A stretch of DNA of 48,850 bases from Sebaldella sp. S0638 (GCF_024158605.1 NZ_JAMZGM010000023.1:1-48850), one strand, 5' to 3'; shown: positions 8,895-18,200, counted from the first letter of the stretch. The notes: generated from the letters alone by a model not told the origin. A program made the numbers and translations.

Positions 8895-9560
8895 TTATTT
8901 ATCCTTTCCTTTGCTGTTTTCCTCTAAAATACTTGATATTGCAATTATTCTAAAATATTCCATTCCAAAAACTTTATTGGGTTTCTCGTCTCTCCCCACA
9001 GATTTTCCGTTAATAAAGAATTCCATTCCCATATCTCCGGTTTCCTGATTAACATAATATTTTACTTCTGTGGTAAGACCATCTTCTTCAAGAGTCAGCA
9101 CACCGTCAGAGAACTCAAATTTTTCTCCCTCTGACTCAAACCATCCGTTCGCCAGACCATCCACAAACGTAATGTCATACTTTATACTTTTGGAATAATC
9201 TCCCAAAAGTCTCACTATCTTTCCGTTATTGTAATTTACAGTCATGTTTACGCCCTGATCTGCATTTTTTATAACGGTTTCTCCTTCGAATTTATTATCA
9301 ACTATATTAAACTTTGTATACATCTGCTTTTTATCATTTTTCAGCTCTGTAGGCCCGTCAAGATAACCGTCTTTAAATGAAACAAATCCTGAAACACCGT
9401 TCTTATCTTTTAGATTTATTTTCCCTGTGTATTTTTCATTTTTATAAAGTACAGTTTCATTTTCTATTTTTACATCTTTATCTGGAAGTGTTACTTTCTT
9501 TGAAGTTCCGCAGGATAAAACCATTAAAACCAACAATATTATTAAGATTCCCTTCCTCAT
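8895..9560 (-). CDS. MORN/YwqK-like repeat lipoprotein, first gene of the array
   Basis: This is a 221-residue lipoprotein with lipobox MVLSC (Cys17). AAGGAGG stands four bases before the ATG at 9560, and a TATAAT box at 9600-9595 (minus strand) marks the likely promoter. Family segments are 'LPDKDVKIENETVLYKNEKY', 'GFVSFKDGYLDGPTELKN', 'TKFNIVDNKFEGETVIKN' and 'DITFVDGLANGWFESEGEKF'. It opens a three-gene operon with the genes at 8207 and 7552. All five family members have the same length and segment order, so they arose by tandem duplication. The function is unknown. Confidence 0.83.
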   Translation of the reverse strand: MRKGILIILLVLMVLSCGTSKKVTLPDKDVKIENETVLYKNEKYTGKINLKDKNGVSGFVSFKDGYLDGPTELKNDKKQMYTKFNIVDNKFEGETVIKNADQGVNMTVNYNNGKIVRLLGDYSKSIKYDITFVDGLANGWFESEGEKFEFSDGVLTLEEDGLTTEVKYYVNQETGDMGMEFFINGKSVGRDEKPNKVFGMEYFRIIAISSILEENSKGKDK

Positions 9561-9594
9561 GCGACCTCCTTAAAACTTACCAAATATACATGAA

Positions 9595-9600
9595 ATTATA
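9595..9600 (-). promoter_or_regulatory. -10 box of the lipoprotein operon promoter
   Basis: A perfect TATAAT on the minus strand lies 34 bases upstream of the ATG at 9560. The -35 region is poor (TTTATT at about 17 bases), so this is a moderate prediction. Confidence 0.5.
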
Positions 9601-9715
9601 CCATAGAAATGAAATTAAATAAAGACAGTAGCTGTTCAAAAAATATTTATTATTTCCTCAATTACCGATTATACTAAATTGCTGATATACATATAAGAAT
9701 TATCTGCATATAAAA

Positions 9716-9744
9716 TTGATTTTTTCCCGCAAATAACTTATAAT
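9716..9744 (+). promoter_or_regulatory. Promoter of the MBL-fold hydrolase gene
   Basis: TTGATT (9716-9721) and TATAAT (9739-9744) are separated by 17 bases. The pair lies about 60 bases upstream of the ATG at 9802. Confidence 0.65.
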
Positions 9745-9801
9745 TTTAATAGTTACTTTATTTATTTATTTAATTATTAAAAATTAAGTGAGGTGAAAAA
9801 T

Positions 9802-10533
9802 ATGTCTGTCATAAAAGAACTAAAAATTGATTTTATATCTTCAGGGAAAAAAAACTTTATTTATCCTACTCTGATAAAATATAAAAACGAACTTATACTT
9901 ATTGATACAGGATATCCAAATATGATTTCAAAATTAGAAAAAGCTTTCCAAAACAATGGAGAGTCATTTTCAAATCTCACGCGTATCTGGATTACTCACC
10001 ATGATCACGATCATATAGGTTCGCTTCATGCTATCAGGGAAAAGTATCCGCATATAAAGGTTTATGCCGGTGCCGGTGAAGTTCCGTATATAGAAGGAAG
10101 GGAAATTCCCCTGAGAATGAAACAGGCTGTGGAGCTTCAGACACATCTTTCAGAAGAAGAGCAAAATGAAGGATTGATATTTCAAAAATATTTAAAATCT
10201 GTTGAACCTGACAAGGTAGATTTTCTTCTATATGATGATATGCTGCTTTTAGACGGCAATATAAAAGTTATTGCTACTCCCGGACATACAAAAGGTCATG
10301 TTTCTTTTTATTTTCATGAAGAAAAAACTCTTATTGCAGGCGATGCGCTTGTAATAGAAAACAATAAGCTTGAACTTCCTTTTCCGCAGTTTGCAGAAAA
10401 TCTTGAAACTGCAAAAAACTCAGCAAAAAAGCTGGCACAATGCCCCATAAGCAAAGTGCTTTGCTACCACGGCGGAACAAAAGAGGGCAGTTCTTTTGAT
10501 ATTAAAAAAGAAATACTGAATGCATCTACATAA
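9802..10533 (+). CDS. MBL-fold metallo-hydrolase
   Basis: This 243-residue cytosolic metallo-beta-lactamase-fold hydrolase has the zinc-binding motif THHDHDH at residues 65-71. It is followed by 'PGHTKGHVSF' (histidine ligand), 'AGDALV' (bridging Asp) and 'LCYHGG' (last histidine), the full ligand set for a binuclear metal site. Glyoxalase II, lactonases and many uncharacterised hydrolases share this pattern, so the substrate cannot be assigned. I chose ATG 9802 rather than an in-frame GTG at 9793, because AGGTG at 9791-9795 is the ribosome-binding site and lies six bases before 9802. It is a single gene between its own promoter and two terminator hairpins. Confidence 0.88.
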   Translation: MSVIKELKIDFISSGKKNFIYPTLIKYKNELILIDTGYPNMISKLEKAFQNNGESFSNLTRIWITHHDHDHIGSLHAIREKYPHIKVYAGAGEVPYIEGREIPLRMKQAVELQTHLSEEEQNEGLIFQKYLKSVEPDKVDFLLYDDMLLLDGNIKVIATPGHTKGHVSFYFHEEKTLIAGDALVIENNKLELPFPQFAENLETAKNSAKKLAQCPISKVLCYHGGTKEGSSFDIKKEILNAST

Positions 10534-10539
10534 AAGTAG

Positions 10540-10588
10540 ATAAAAGGATTGCAGCAGATAATTATTTTACCTGATATAATCCTTTTAT
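10540..10588 (+). terminator. Hairpin terminator after the MBL-fold gene
   Basis: ATAAAAGGATT (10540-10550) pairs perfectly with AATCCTTTTAT (10578-10588). It starts six bases after the stop codon. The U-rich part lies inside the 3' arm, so it may act mainly as a 3'-end structure. Confidence 0.6.
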
Positions 10589-10638
10589 ACGGTGAACTGT
10601 TAATAATCATAATATAAACTAATCCATAAATATCAAAG

Positions 10639-10673
10639 GTGCTGTACCAAAACTCTGCGTTTTGATACAGCAC
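10639..10673. terminator. Strong bidirectional terminator between converging genes
   Basis: GTGCTGTACCAAAAC and GTTTTGATACAGCAC form a 15-base stem with one mismatch around a five-base loop (TCTGC). It is followed by TCTTTATTTAT on the plus strand and lies 20 bases beyond the hcp stop on the minus strand. It can serve both the MBL gene and hcp. Confidence 0.85.
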
Positions 10674-10692
10674 TCTTTATTTATATAAATAT

Positions 10693-12348
10693 TCAAGCAA
10701 AAAACTCTCTTAAATCTGTTTCTACATCTGTTATTCCTGTAAGCCCTAACTGTTCATTCAGAAGCTTAGCTACATTTGGTGATATAAACGCCGGTAATGT
10801 AGGCCCGACATGTATATTTTTAATTCCAAGATACAATAATGCAAGTAATACTATTACTGCTTTCTGCTCATACCATGCCACGTTAAATTCTATAGGAAGA
10901 TCATTTATATCATTTGCATTAAATATTTCTTTTAATTTCAATGCTACAACTGCCCATGAATATGAGTCATTACACTGTCCTGCATCAAGTACTCTCGGTA
11001 TTCCGCCTATATCTCCGAGATTTAATTTATTGTATCTGTATTTTGCACACCCTGATGTAAGAATTACTGTATCTTTAGGAAGAGCCTCTGCAAACTTTGT
11101 ATAATATTCTCTGTCATTCATTCTTGCATCGCATCCGCTCATTACTATGAATTTCTTTATTGCACCGGATTTTACAGCATCTACCACTTTATCCGCAAGT
11201 GCAAATACCTGTGCATGTGCAAATCCTCCTACGATTGTTCCTGTTTCTATTTCTTTTGGAGGTTCGCATTTTTTAGCCATTTCTATTACTTCTGTAAAGT
11301 CAAATTTTCCGTTTTCATCAGCTTTCAGTTTTTTCCATTCAGGATAACCTGTAGCATTTAGTGTGAATATTCTATCATTGTATGTAGAGTTAGGTCTTGG
11401 CGGTACAAGGCAGTTTGTAGTAAAAATTACAGGGCCGTTAAATGTTTCAAACTCTTTTACCTGATGATACCAGGCATTTCCATAATTTCCTGCCAGATGT
11501 TTATACTTTTTGAATTCAGGATAATAGTGTGCCGGAAGCATTTCCGAATGTGTATATACATCTACTCCTGTTCCTTCTGTCTGCTCAAGCAGCTCTTTCA
11601 TGTCTTTCAGATCATGACCAGAAATCAAAATTCCCGGATTCTTTCCTACACCTATGTTTACTTCTGTTATTTCAGGGTTTCCAAATGTACTTGTATTTGC
11701 CTCATCTAATAAAGCCATTACATCTACACCGTGTTTCCCGGTATCAAACACAAGATTCGTAAGTTCTTCAGCAGTCAAGCTCTCATCTTCTGTAGCAAGA
11801 AGTGCTTTTTCATAGAAAGCATAAAGATCTTCACTTTCTTTTCCAAGATTAAAAGCATGGAAACCATATGCGGCCGTTCCTTTTAATCCGTACAAAATTA
11901 TCTCTCTTAATGATCTTACATCTTCATTCTCTGTTCTTAACACTCCTACTGCGGGAGCCAGCTGTTCAGCTCCTTCTTTTGTAGTGAATTCCCATGTTGT
12001 CAATGGTTTCCCTTCGAATTTCGGATCAAGAGCCACACCTTCTTTTTCCAGTTCCGCTTTTATACTTTTTCTGTATTCCACGGCTTTTTTAATGTCTTCC
12101 ACCATGTCATCCGCATCAAAGTTAGCATTTGTAATAGTGGAAAAAAGAGCTTTGAACAGAAATCCGTTAATTTCATCTGAAACCTTTTTTACCTTTCTCA
12201 ATTGTGATGAATAGTTAGCCATTCCCTTCAAAGCAAATATTAATGTATCCTGAAGGTTAGCAACATCATCAGTTTTACCACATACTCCTCTTACTGTACA
12301 TCCATGGTTCTTAAATGTCTCCTGACATTGAAAACAAAACATACTCAT
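10693..12348 (-). CDS. hcp: Hybrid cluster protein (hydroxylamine reductase)
   Basis: This 551-residue Fe-S enzyme of anaerobes reduces hydroxylamine and, in current models, nitric oxide, protecting against nitrosative stress. The N-terminal cluster cysteines are Cys5, Cys8, Cys17 and Cys23. The hybrid-cluster ligands appear in 'GHDLKDM', 'THSEMLPAH', 'TTNCLVPP', 'SGCDARMND', '[11 protein letters not shown]' and '[11 protein letters not shown]'. The first cysteine group has the short-spaced form typical of strict anaerobes. The start ATG follows GGAGG by about nine bases. It is the second gene of an operon with the 12426-12881 gene (gap 77 bases) under the palindromic operator at 12943-12958. 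Confidence 0.96.
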   Translation of the reverse strand: MSMFCFQCQETFKNHGCTVRGVCGKTDDVANLQDTLIFALKGMANYSSQLRKVKKVSDEINGFLFKALFSTITNANFDADDMVEDIKKAVEYRKSIKAELEKEGVALDPKFEGKPLTTWEFTTKEGAEQLAPAVGVLRTENEDVRSLREIILYGLKGTAAYGFHAFNLGKESEDLYAFYEKALLATEDESLTAEELTNLVFDTGKHGVDVMALLDEANTSTFGNPEITEVNIGVGKNPGILISGHDLKDMKELLEQTEGTGVDVYTHSEMLPAHYYPEFKKYKHLAGNYGNAWYHQVKEFETFNGPVIFTTNCLVPPRPNSTYNDRIFTLNATGYPEWKKLKADENGKFDFTEVIEMAKKCEPPKEIETGTIVGGFAHAQVFALADKVVDAVKSGAIKKFIVMSGCDARMNDREYYTKFAEALPKDTVILTSGCAKYRYNKLNLGDIGGIPRVLDAGQCNDSYSWAVVALKLKEIFNANDINDLPIEFNVAWYEQKAVIVLLALLYLGIKNIHVGPTLPAFISPNVAKLLNEQLGLTGITDVETDLREFFA

Positions 12349-12425
12349 TCTCTTTACCTCCTAAAAATTCTCTTTAACTTCCATATATAAAAACTTTAAA
12401 AAAATAAAAAAAATTCTCTAAGTTA

Positions 12426-12881
12426 TTATAACATAATTTCATTTTTTATATTACCCTTTAAACCGACAACCAAAATTTTCACCGGCGGCTTTAATTCACT
12501 CTGACTGAGTGCTTCCCTCACTGTCTGCACCAGTCCCATACAGCATGGTACTTCCATTACCAATACTGTGATGGATTTTACTTTTGCATGATCTATAAGC
12601 TGTCTGACTTTTTTCACATATATATCCTGATCTGAATCAAGCTTGGGACAGGCTATAGCCACTGACTTTCCTTTCAGATGATTTGTGTGAAAATCACCCA
12701 TTGCAAAGGCTGTACAGTCTGCCGCTAGTAATAAATCACTTTCCTCATAATAAGGAGCTGCGGGTGAAATCAGATGAAGCTGTATCGGCCATTGTTTTAG
12801 CTGTGAATTTATATCTCCCGATTTATTTTCATCGGTATTTTCATTTAAGCTCATTGTTCTTGAACCTGGACATCCTGCCAT
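12426..12881 (-). CDS. Hcp-companion protein, matching the C-terminal part of ferredoxin-type Hcp partner proteins
   Basis: This is a 151-residue protein starting 'MAGCPGSR' and containing 'QWPIQLHLISPAAPYY', 'LLLAADCTAFAMGDFH', 'KGKSVAIACPKLD' and 'VLVMEVPCCMGLV'. From memory of the family, these segments occur in the C-terminal part of longer 4Fe-4S dicluster proteins encoded next to hcp. Here the N-terminal ferredoxin domain is absent. The ATG has AGGAGG five bases upstream, so this short form looks genuine rather than an artefact of start choice. Five cysteines (residue 4, three internal sites and a CC pair) could hold a metal cluster or act as redox thiols. It is the first gene of the hcp operon and probably an electron-transfer or maturation partner of Hcp. 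Confidence 0.75.
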   Translation of the reverse strand: MAGCPGSRTMSLNENTDENKSGDINSQLKQWPIQLHLISPAAPYYEESDLLLAADCTAFAMGDFHTNHLKGKSVAIACPKLDSDQDIYVKKVRQLIDHAKVKSITVLVMEVPCCMGLVQTVREALSQSELKPPVKILVVGLKGNIKNEIML

Positions 12882-12915
12882 TTTTCCTCCTAAAGTTTTC
12901 TTTACTTACACGGTC

Positions 12916-12958
12916 ATTGTATAATAAATATTTCTTTTTTTTCGTAACCTATGTTACG
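12916..12958 (-). promoter_or_regulatory. hcp operon promoter with a Crp/Fnr-type operator
   Basis: The operator is the perfect inverted repeat CGTAAC-CTAT-GTTACG at 12943-12958. On the minus strand TACAAT at 12921-12916 is a good -10 box, placing the start site near 12909. The operator centre (12950.5) is then at about -41.5, the class II activator position of Crp/Fnr proteins. There is no good -35 box, as expected for an activator-dependent promoter. The operator geometry (5-4-5 or 6-4-6 palindrome) fits this regulator family, and a family member is encoded 620 bases away at 13580. Confidence 0.72.
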
Positions 12959-13033
12959 GTTTATAAAAAAATATAGATTAATTTTTTCATAAATGCTATA
13001 ACATATATAATTATTAACTAAAGGAGTTTTTAT

Positions 13034-13459
13034 ATGAAGAAATTTATGTTTATTATTCTGTCATTATCTTACTTTTCTGCTTTTTCAGATACATATACAC
13101 AGGGCAGATATACTGACCTTGTATTAAATAAAGCAGATAAAAATACTTATGCCTTTATTTTGGAAACTGAATGGGGAGCAACGGATTTTCACGGAAATTT
13201 TATTTCACCCACAGGGGTAAAAATACGTACAGAATTTGGAAAAGCTGTAAAAGAAAATGATTATTATATTTACAGCGGCTATCATATATTTGATGAGAAC
13301 AAAATATGTAAAATAAAATTTTATCCTGCTAAAACAACAGTAAATATAGTAAGTGAAGATTGCGATGATTCTGAATTCAGTGGTTTTTCAGGAAAATTCT
13401 CGAATGTAAGAAAGTCAAGCAAGGAAGAATTAGAAAGATTGAAAAGTCTCACTGATTAA
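13034..13459 (+). CDS. Small secreted protein of unknown function
   Basis: This 141-residue protein has a Sec signal peptide (about residues 1-18, cleavage after 'SAFS'). The rest is a compact, mostly beta-rich sequence with two cysteines that could form a disulphide ('NKICKIKF' and 'SEDCDDSEF'). I do not recognise the family. The ATG is preceded by AAGGAG. It is divergent from the hcp operon and shares the intergenic region holding the palindromic operator, which lies 76 bases before its start, so it may be under the same regulator. The Crp/Fnr gene follows after 120 bases from its own promoter. Confidence 0.75.
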   Translation: MKKFMFIILSLSYFSAFSDTYTQGRYTDLVLNKADKNTYAFILETEWGATDFHGNFISPTGVKIRTEFGKAVKENDYYIYSGYHIFDENKICKIKFYPAKTTVNIVSEDCDDSEFSGFSGKFSNVRKSSKEELERLKSLTD

Positions 13460-13517
13460 TATTTTATAAACTGATCCCTCTAAAAAGACTGTTGTGAAGA
13501 TAGAATTCACGTTCTTA

Positions 13518-13546
13518 TTTACATTCTTATCACATTATTATATAAT
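13518..13546 (+). promoter_or_regulatory. Promoter of the Crp/Fnr regulator-msrB operon
   Basis: TTTACA (13518-13523) and TATAAT (13541-13546) have the ideal 17-base spacing, about 33 bases before the TTG start at 13580. No copy of the GTAAC-N4-GTTAC operator is visible here, so there is no evidence for autoregulation. Confidence 0.75.
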
Positions 13547-13579
13547 AAATTAATATAACTAAATAAGGAGGAATTCTTT

Positions 13580-14242
13580 TTGGAACTTCTAGATACCCTT
13601 AAAAACATTTCCATATTTAAAGATATGGACAAAGAGGAGATAAAGCAGATTATCCTTAAACTAAATTATAAAATAAAAAAATACAAAAAAGATGAAACTA
13701 TCTATTTTAGGGGTGATGAGATAAATTATGCACTTATTAATCTTTCAGGGGAGCTTTATACAGAAATGCAAAAATATAACGGGGATGTTATAGAGGTTGG
13801 TATTATCAAAGCACATGAACTTTTTGTTTCCGCTTTCATTTTCGGGGATTCCAATACCACTCCTGTGGATGTGGTATCAAGAACAGACTGTGACATTCTT
13901 TCGCTTGAAAAAGAAAAGCTTTTAGAGTGTATGCAGGAAAATAAAAAATTTCTCAATAACTTTCTTGATGAAATTTCTAACAAAAGTCAGTTTCTTTCAA
14001 AAAGGCTCTGGTTTAATTTTGTTAACAAAAGTATAGAAGATAAAATCATTGATTATATCGAACAAAACAGCAAAGACAATATTGTTCATTTCAGACCCAG
14101 TATTTCAGAAATTTCAAGAAGATTCGGCGTTACACGCCCTTCCCTGTCACGTGAAATATCTAATTTATGCAGCAAAGGGATATTACAAAGAATAGGAAAA
14201 AACAAATATACTGTTAATCGCAAAGAATTTGATAAAATCTAA
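13580..14242 (+). CDS. Crp/Fnr-family transcription regulator, probably HcpR-like
   Basis: This 220-residue regulator starts at TTG with AAGGAGG eight bases upstream. It has an N-terminal cyclic-nucleotide-binding-type beta-roll (about residues 10-120), a dimerisation helix and a C-terminal winged helix-turn-helix at about 174-195 ('[20 protein letters not shown]'). The Fnr-type N-terminal cysteine cluster is absent, so oxygen sensing through a 4Fe-4S cluster of that type is unlikely. A haem or other cofactor, as proposed for HcpR proteins, is possible. Its closeness to hcp and to a matching palindrome upstream of the hcp operon suggests that it activates hcp. It is followed after 23 bases by msrB. 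Confidence 0.85.
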   Translation: MELLDTLKNISIFKDMDKEEIKQIILKLNYKIKKYKKDETIYFRGDEINYALINLSGELYTEMQKYNGDVIEVGIIKAHELFVSAFIFGDSNTTPVDVVSRTDCDILSLEKEKLLECMQENKKFLNNFLDEISNKSQFLSKRLWFNFVNKSIEDKIIDYIEQNSKDNIVHFRPSISEISRRFGVTRPSLSREISNLCSKGILQRIGKNKYTVNRKEFDKI

Positions 14243-14265
14243 TTTTCCAGACTGGAAGTGATATT

Positions 14266-14691
14266 ATGGATAAAAAAGAACTAAAGGCAAAACTTACCCC
14301 GCTTCAATACAATGTTTCTCAGGAAGGCGGCACAGAACCACCTTTTGATAATGAATACTGGGATAATAAAGAACGCGGACTATATGTTGATATTGTTTCA
14401 GGGGAACCTTTATTTTCCTCAGAGGATAAATTTGATTCCGGTACAGGATGGCCAAGCTTCAGTAAACCTTTGGATGAAAGACTTCTTTCATTTTCAGATG
14501 ATTATAAGCTAAGACTCCCGCGTACAGAAGTCAAAAGTAAAAGTGCAGGAACACATCTGGGACACGTCTTCCCTGACGGCCCTGATCCTACAGGCTTGAG
14601 ATACTGCATGAATTCAGCTTCACTAAGGTTCATTCCTTTGAAAGACCTTGAAAAAGAAGGTTATGGTGAGTTTTTAATATTATTCAAATAA
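14266..14691 (+). CDS. msrB: Peptide methionine-R-sulfoxide reductase, one-cysteine type
   Basis: This 141-residue MsrB reduces the R epimer of methionine sulfoxide in oxidised proteins. The catalytic cysteine is Cys114 in '[14 protein letters not shown]', with the substrate-binding His97 and His100 in '[11 protein letters not shown]'. It is the only cysteine in the protein. The zinc-binding CxxC pairs are missing, and the usual resolving cysteine in 'SGCGWPSF' is replaced by threonine ('SGTGWPSF', residues 58-65). Regeneration must therefore use an external thiol. The gene follows the Crp/Fnr gene with a weak ribosome-binding site (GGAAGTGA), consistent with one operon dedicated to redox or nitrosative stress. 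Confidence 0.93.
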   Translation: MDKKELKAKLTPLQYNVSQEGGTEPPFDNEYWDNKERGLYVDIVSGEPLFSSEDKFDSGTGWPSFSKPLDERLLSFSDDYKLRLPRTEVKSKSAGTHLGHVFPDGPDPTGLRYCMNSASLRFIPLKDLEKEGYGEFLILFK

Positions 14692-14706
14692 AATTTTTTT
14701 AAATGT

Positions 14707-14750
14707 AAAAGAGAACTATCTGCATTAATTATACAGAGCGGTTCTCTTTT
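14707..14750. terminator. Bidirectional terminator between msrB and the YHYH-domain gene
   Basis: AAAAGAGAAC (14707-14716) pairs perfectly with GTTCTCTTTT (14741-14750), with T runs beyond both arms. It serves two converging genes. Confidence 0.8.
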
Positions 14751-14756
14751 TTATTT

Positions 14757-15125
14757 CTACATTAATCCGTTTACCTTTAATAAATAATTCAACCTGTCAT
14801 TATTATAGTTCTTATCATTTAGATACCGTTTTGCAGCACTTTGTGTTCCCGAACCCATAATACCGTCTATGCTTCCTTTGTAATATCCGCTGTCTTTCAG
14901 AAGTTCCTGCATTTCTTTTATTTTATTTTCTGTAGTTGACCGTGATTGTACCGTTACTTTGGGCTTAGAAACTCCAGAGCCGCCGTTATGATAATGATAT
15001 CCGCTGCAAAGACCTTTGGCTCTTGACTTTGCAGAACAGTTATGACCTCCGCTGCCGTCTGTTCTTCCTGAATGCGAATAAGAAACTATACTTACAGTTA
15101 CTAAAAATAATAATAGTTTTTTCAT
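14757..15125 (-). CDS. Secreted YHYH-domain and peptidoglycan-binding protein
   Basis: This 122-residue exported protein has a signal peptide (about residues 1-18), then a YHYH-type domain ('HSGRTDGSGGHNCSAKS', then 'GLCSGYHYHNGG'). A C-terminal peptidoglycan-binding-1-like half domain follows ('IKEMQELLKDSGYYKGSIDG', then 'MGSGTQSAAKRYL'). The two cysteines in the YHYH part could form a disulphide, and the histidines could bind metal. The protein is probably anchored to the cell wall in the periplasm. The role of YHYH domains is not well established. The gene stands alone, followed by the terminator at 14707-14750. Confidence 0.82.
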   Translation of the reverse strand: MKKLLLFLVTVSIVSYSHSGRTDGSGGHNCSAKSRAKGLCSGYHYHNGGSGVSKPKVTVQSRSTTENKIKEMQELLKDSGYYKGSIDGIMGSGTQSAAKRYLNDKNYNNDRLNYLLKVNGLM

Positions 15126-15196
15126 AACACCTCCTGTTTATTCTACCTCAACTTAATTTTACCCTGATTAAATTTTTTGTCAAATTTACTATGCAA

Positions 15197-15225
15197 AAAG
15201 ACTTCTGTTTATTACAGAAGCCTTT
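15197..15225 (-). terminator. Terminator of the autotransporter gene
   Basis: On the minus strand AAAGGCTTCTG pairs with CAGAAGTCTTT (one GU) around TAATAAA, followed by TTGC. It starts 16 bases after the autotransporter stop. Confidence 0.78.
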
Positions 15226-15240
15226 CTTTTCAAATTTTCA

Positions 15241-18200
15241 TTATTTATCTAAAGTATATGAAATTCCTGCTTTAAAATTATGATTTTCATAATTTTCATT
15301 ATTTTCGTATTCGTATCCTGCTTTAAAGGTAACTTTATCAGTCATTTCGTAATTAATATCTATATTTCCGCTCAGATTATTCTGTCCGTAATCTAATTCT
15401 GCCATTTTATAATTATTTACCATTTCTCTTTCTTTATAGTATGTGTCAGTAAAGTTTCTCTCGAATCCTATACCTGCATTCCACTTAAATTTCCCTTCTG
15501 TGTTCATTATACTCAGCTTTATTTTTCCTGCTGTCCCGTCCCCTTTGGCAGAACTAATATCAGCCATATCTTCTGTTCTTATAGTTCCTTCATAAACTGA
15601 TATATATTCCAATCCAAAATCCGGACGTAAAACTATGCCGCTGTTATTCAGTTTTTGGTTATATCCTATAGAAATACCTGTTTTCACTACATTAGAATCA
15701 TATCTGCTTTCTTTTATTCCTGCACCAAGCCAGTCTATTTCCTGACTATGTCTGTTATATCCATATCCTGCATATGCATCAAAAATAAAATTTCCAGCCT
15801 GATATCTTCCGAATATATTAATATTTGAAGAATTTATTTTTTCAGTATCATTATTTGAATATGTCACATCATTGTCAATATAGCCCAGTGTTATTCCCAC
15901 CGCTGCATTTTCATTTGCTTTATACAAAATACTTCCGTTTATTCCGTCAGCCTTTGCATCATAATTGTAATTGTGTGTGCTATTTTCGTTAAAATCAGTA
16001 TTTCCTCTGTTTCCTATATAGTCAAAAGATACTGTTGATTCTCCGGCTTTTATATTTATTCCTGTATCAAGTATCTTTTCAGACACAGAAGTTATTTTAT
16101 TCATATTATCCAGATCCACTCTGTTTCTTGGGACATAATTCATTTTTACCGTTGAAATATTTTTAGGTTTCTGCTCTGAAAATTTAGGATCTACAGTAAT
16201 TTCCGAATTACCTTTTTTATTTTCGTCCTCTGCATTATTTTTTTCCGGAATAATCTTTTCTTCCTCTTTGTTATCGCCCTGATTTTCTTCCGGGATATTC
16301 TGATCTTCCTTTTTCTCATTTTCCGGTTTTTCTTCCGGAGTATTTTCATCTTCTTTCTGACCGTCTTCCGGCTTATTTTCGTTATCATCCGCAGGAACCG
16401 GAGGAAGAGTTTTTACATTGGTATACAGCTCATCCAAAACAGTTACACCGTTTTCTATTCTTGAAACAGTTTCACTGACCCACCCTTCTCCTGCTGTCAT
16501 ATTCCCCGATGTATTAAATTTAAACTGCGGATCCACTGCCTGCTGCTTATTTGATATAATTATACTTTTCACTCTTATCTGGTCACCATTATTCATAAGC
16601 CCTGACTCATCTGTAATACTTTTATCAGTTCTTCCTGCATTATTTAATATTATACTTCCATTTTGAAGATTTACACTTTCTGCTATTATTTTTCCTGTTT
16701 TTTCAGTTTCATTAATTATACTGTCATAATCTACGCCAATATTCACAGTCCCATTTACAATGAGGTTCCCTAAGTTTGTTTCTTCATGTATATTTGAAAG
16801 ATTTTTAGCATTGCCGAATGCCTCTGTGTAATAATTCTCATTCTCTGCCGGCTTCAAATATACATTTCCTTCAAGTATAGAATTCCCCTTTGTAACCAGT
16901 TTACTGAAATCTCTTAATTCCTCAAGCTTTATATTTCCGTTTACTATCACAGTATTATCTTCTGTCGATCCCTGAATTTTACCGTTTATTTCAGTTCCGT
17001 CACGTAATTCCAATACATTGCTTCCATTATTGAATTTTATAGCATAATCTGATCCGCTTATCTTCCCACTGTTCAAAAAATGACCGCTGTATTCATTACT
17101 TCCTGCTGTTATCTCCACTCCGATTCTTGAATTTATTTCACCTGTATTTATTGTTTCTCTGTTATTTTCAGCATAAATCCCTCTATCTCCTCCGATTATT
17201 TTCCCAGAATTCAAAATATGTGAATCCAGAGAACTTATTCCACTACCATTCATGACATTTATCATTCCCTGATTTTCGACATTGCTGTTTACAGCTTCTA
17301 TTCCAGAACCATACTCTACATTTATCATACCGCCTGCTGTATTAATAATAGATGATCCTTCTGACTTTATCCCTGTTCCGCTCCCGAACATATCCACTGA
17401 TCCAAAATTAAATATTCTGCTGTAATTTGCATATATTCCTGCTGCACTCATCCCATATATTTTTCCTGTATTTTCAACATTTGAACCATAAGCAGCAATT
17501 CCTTTATTTTCATAGCCGCCTGTATAAATTGTCCCTGCATTTGTCACATTTGAACCGGCACTTTCTATCCCTATTCCAGTTGTACCTGTGACGTACAGCA
17601 TCCCTTCGTTTCTATTTTCATACATTGAATTCAGAATTCTTATACCTGTTCCATTTTCTAATGTTATATTTCCTGTATTTACATATAATCTACCATTGTC
17701 TGACACTTCTATTCCCACAGAATTATTTCCTGTAAGATACATATCTCCTTTATTTAACAAAGTTCCGCCGTCTGTTGCTTTCAGTCCTGTATTATTTTCA
17801 CCTGCCAATATAAAACCTCCATTTGTAAATTCAGTTTCCTGACCGCTCACATATACGCCTGTTGCACCTGTACCAGCGATATTTATATTATTTCTGTTCT
17901 CACCTTTATTTCCTGAAGCTATGTATATTCCTGTACCATTAGCATTCAAATTTATTTCCCCGTCATTTATTACGTTTGAATTCGCCATATCTGCTAAAAT
18001 TCCCGTACCGGAACCGTTTATTGTAATTGTTCCTGTATTATCCCCTGTGTTTACAGATGAATTTCTTAATACAATTCCAGTACCGTTGTTCACTGTTATG
18101 CTTCCACTGTTATGTATACTTGCCCCCGATTGTGAATAAATCGCTGTGGAGTTATCACCTTCAGCAGTAAGATGAGCAGAGTTATATAAATTCGCGTCAT

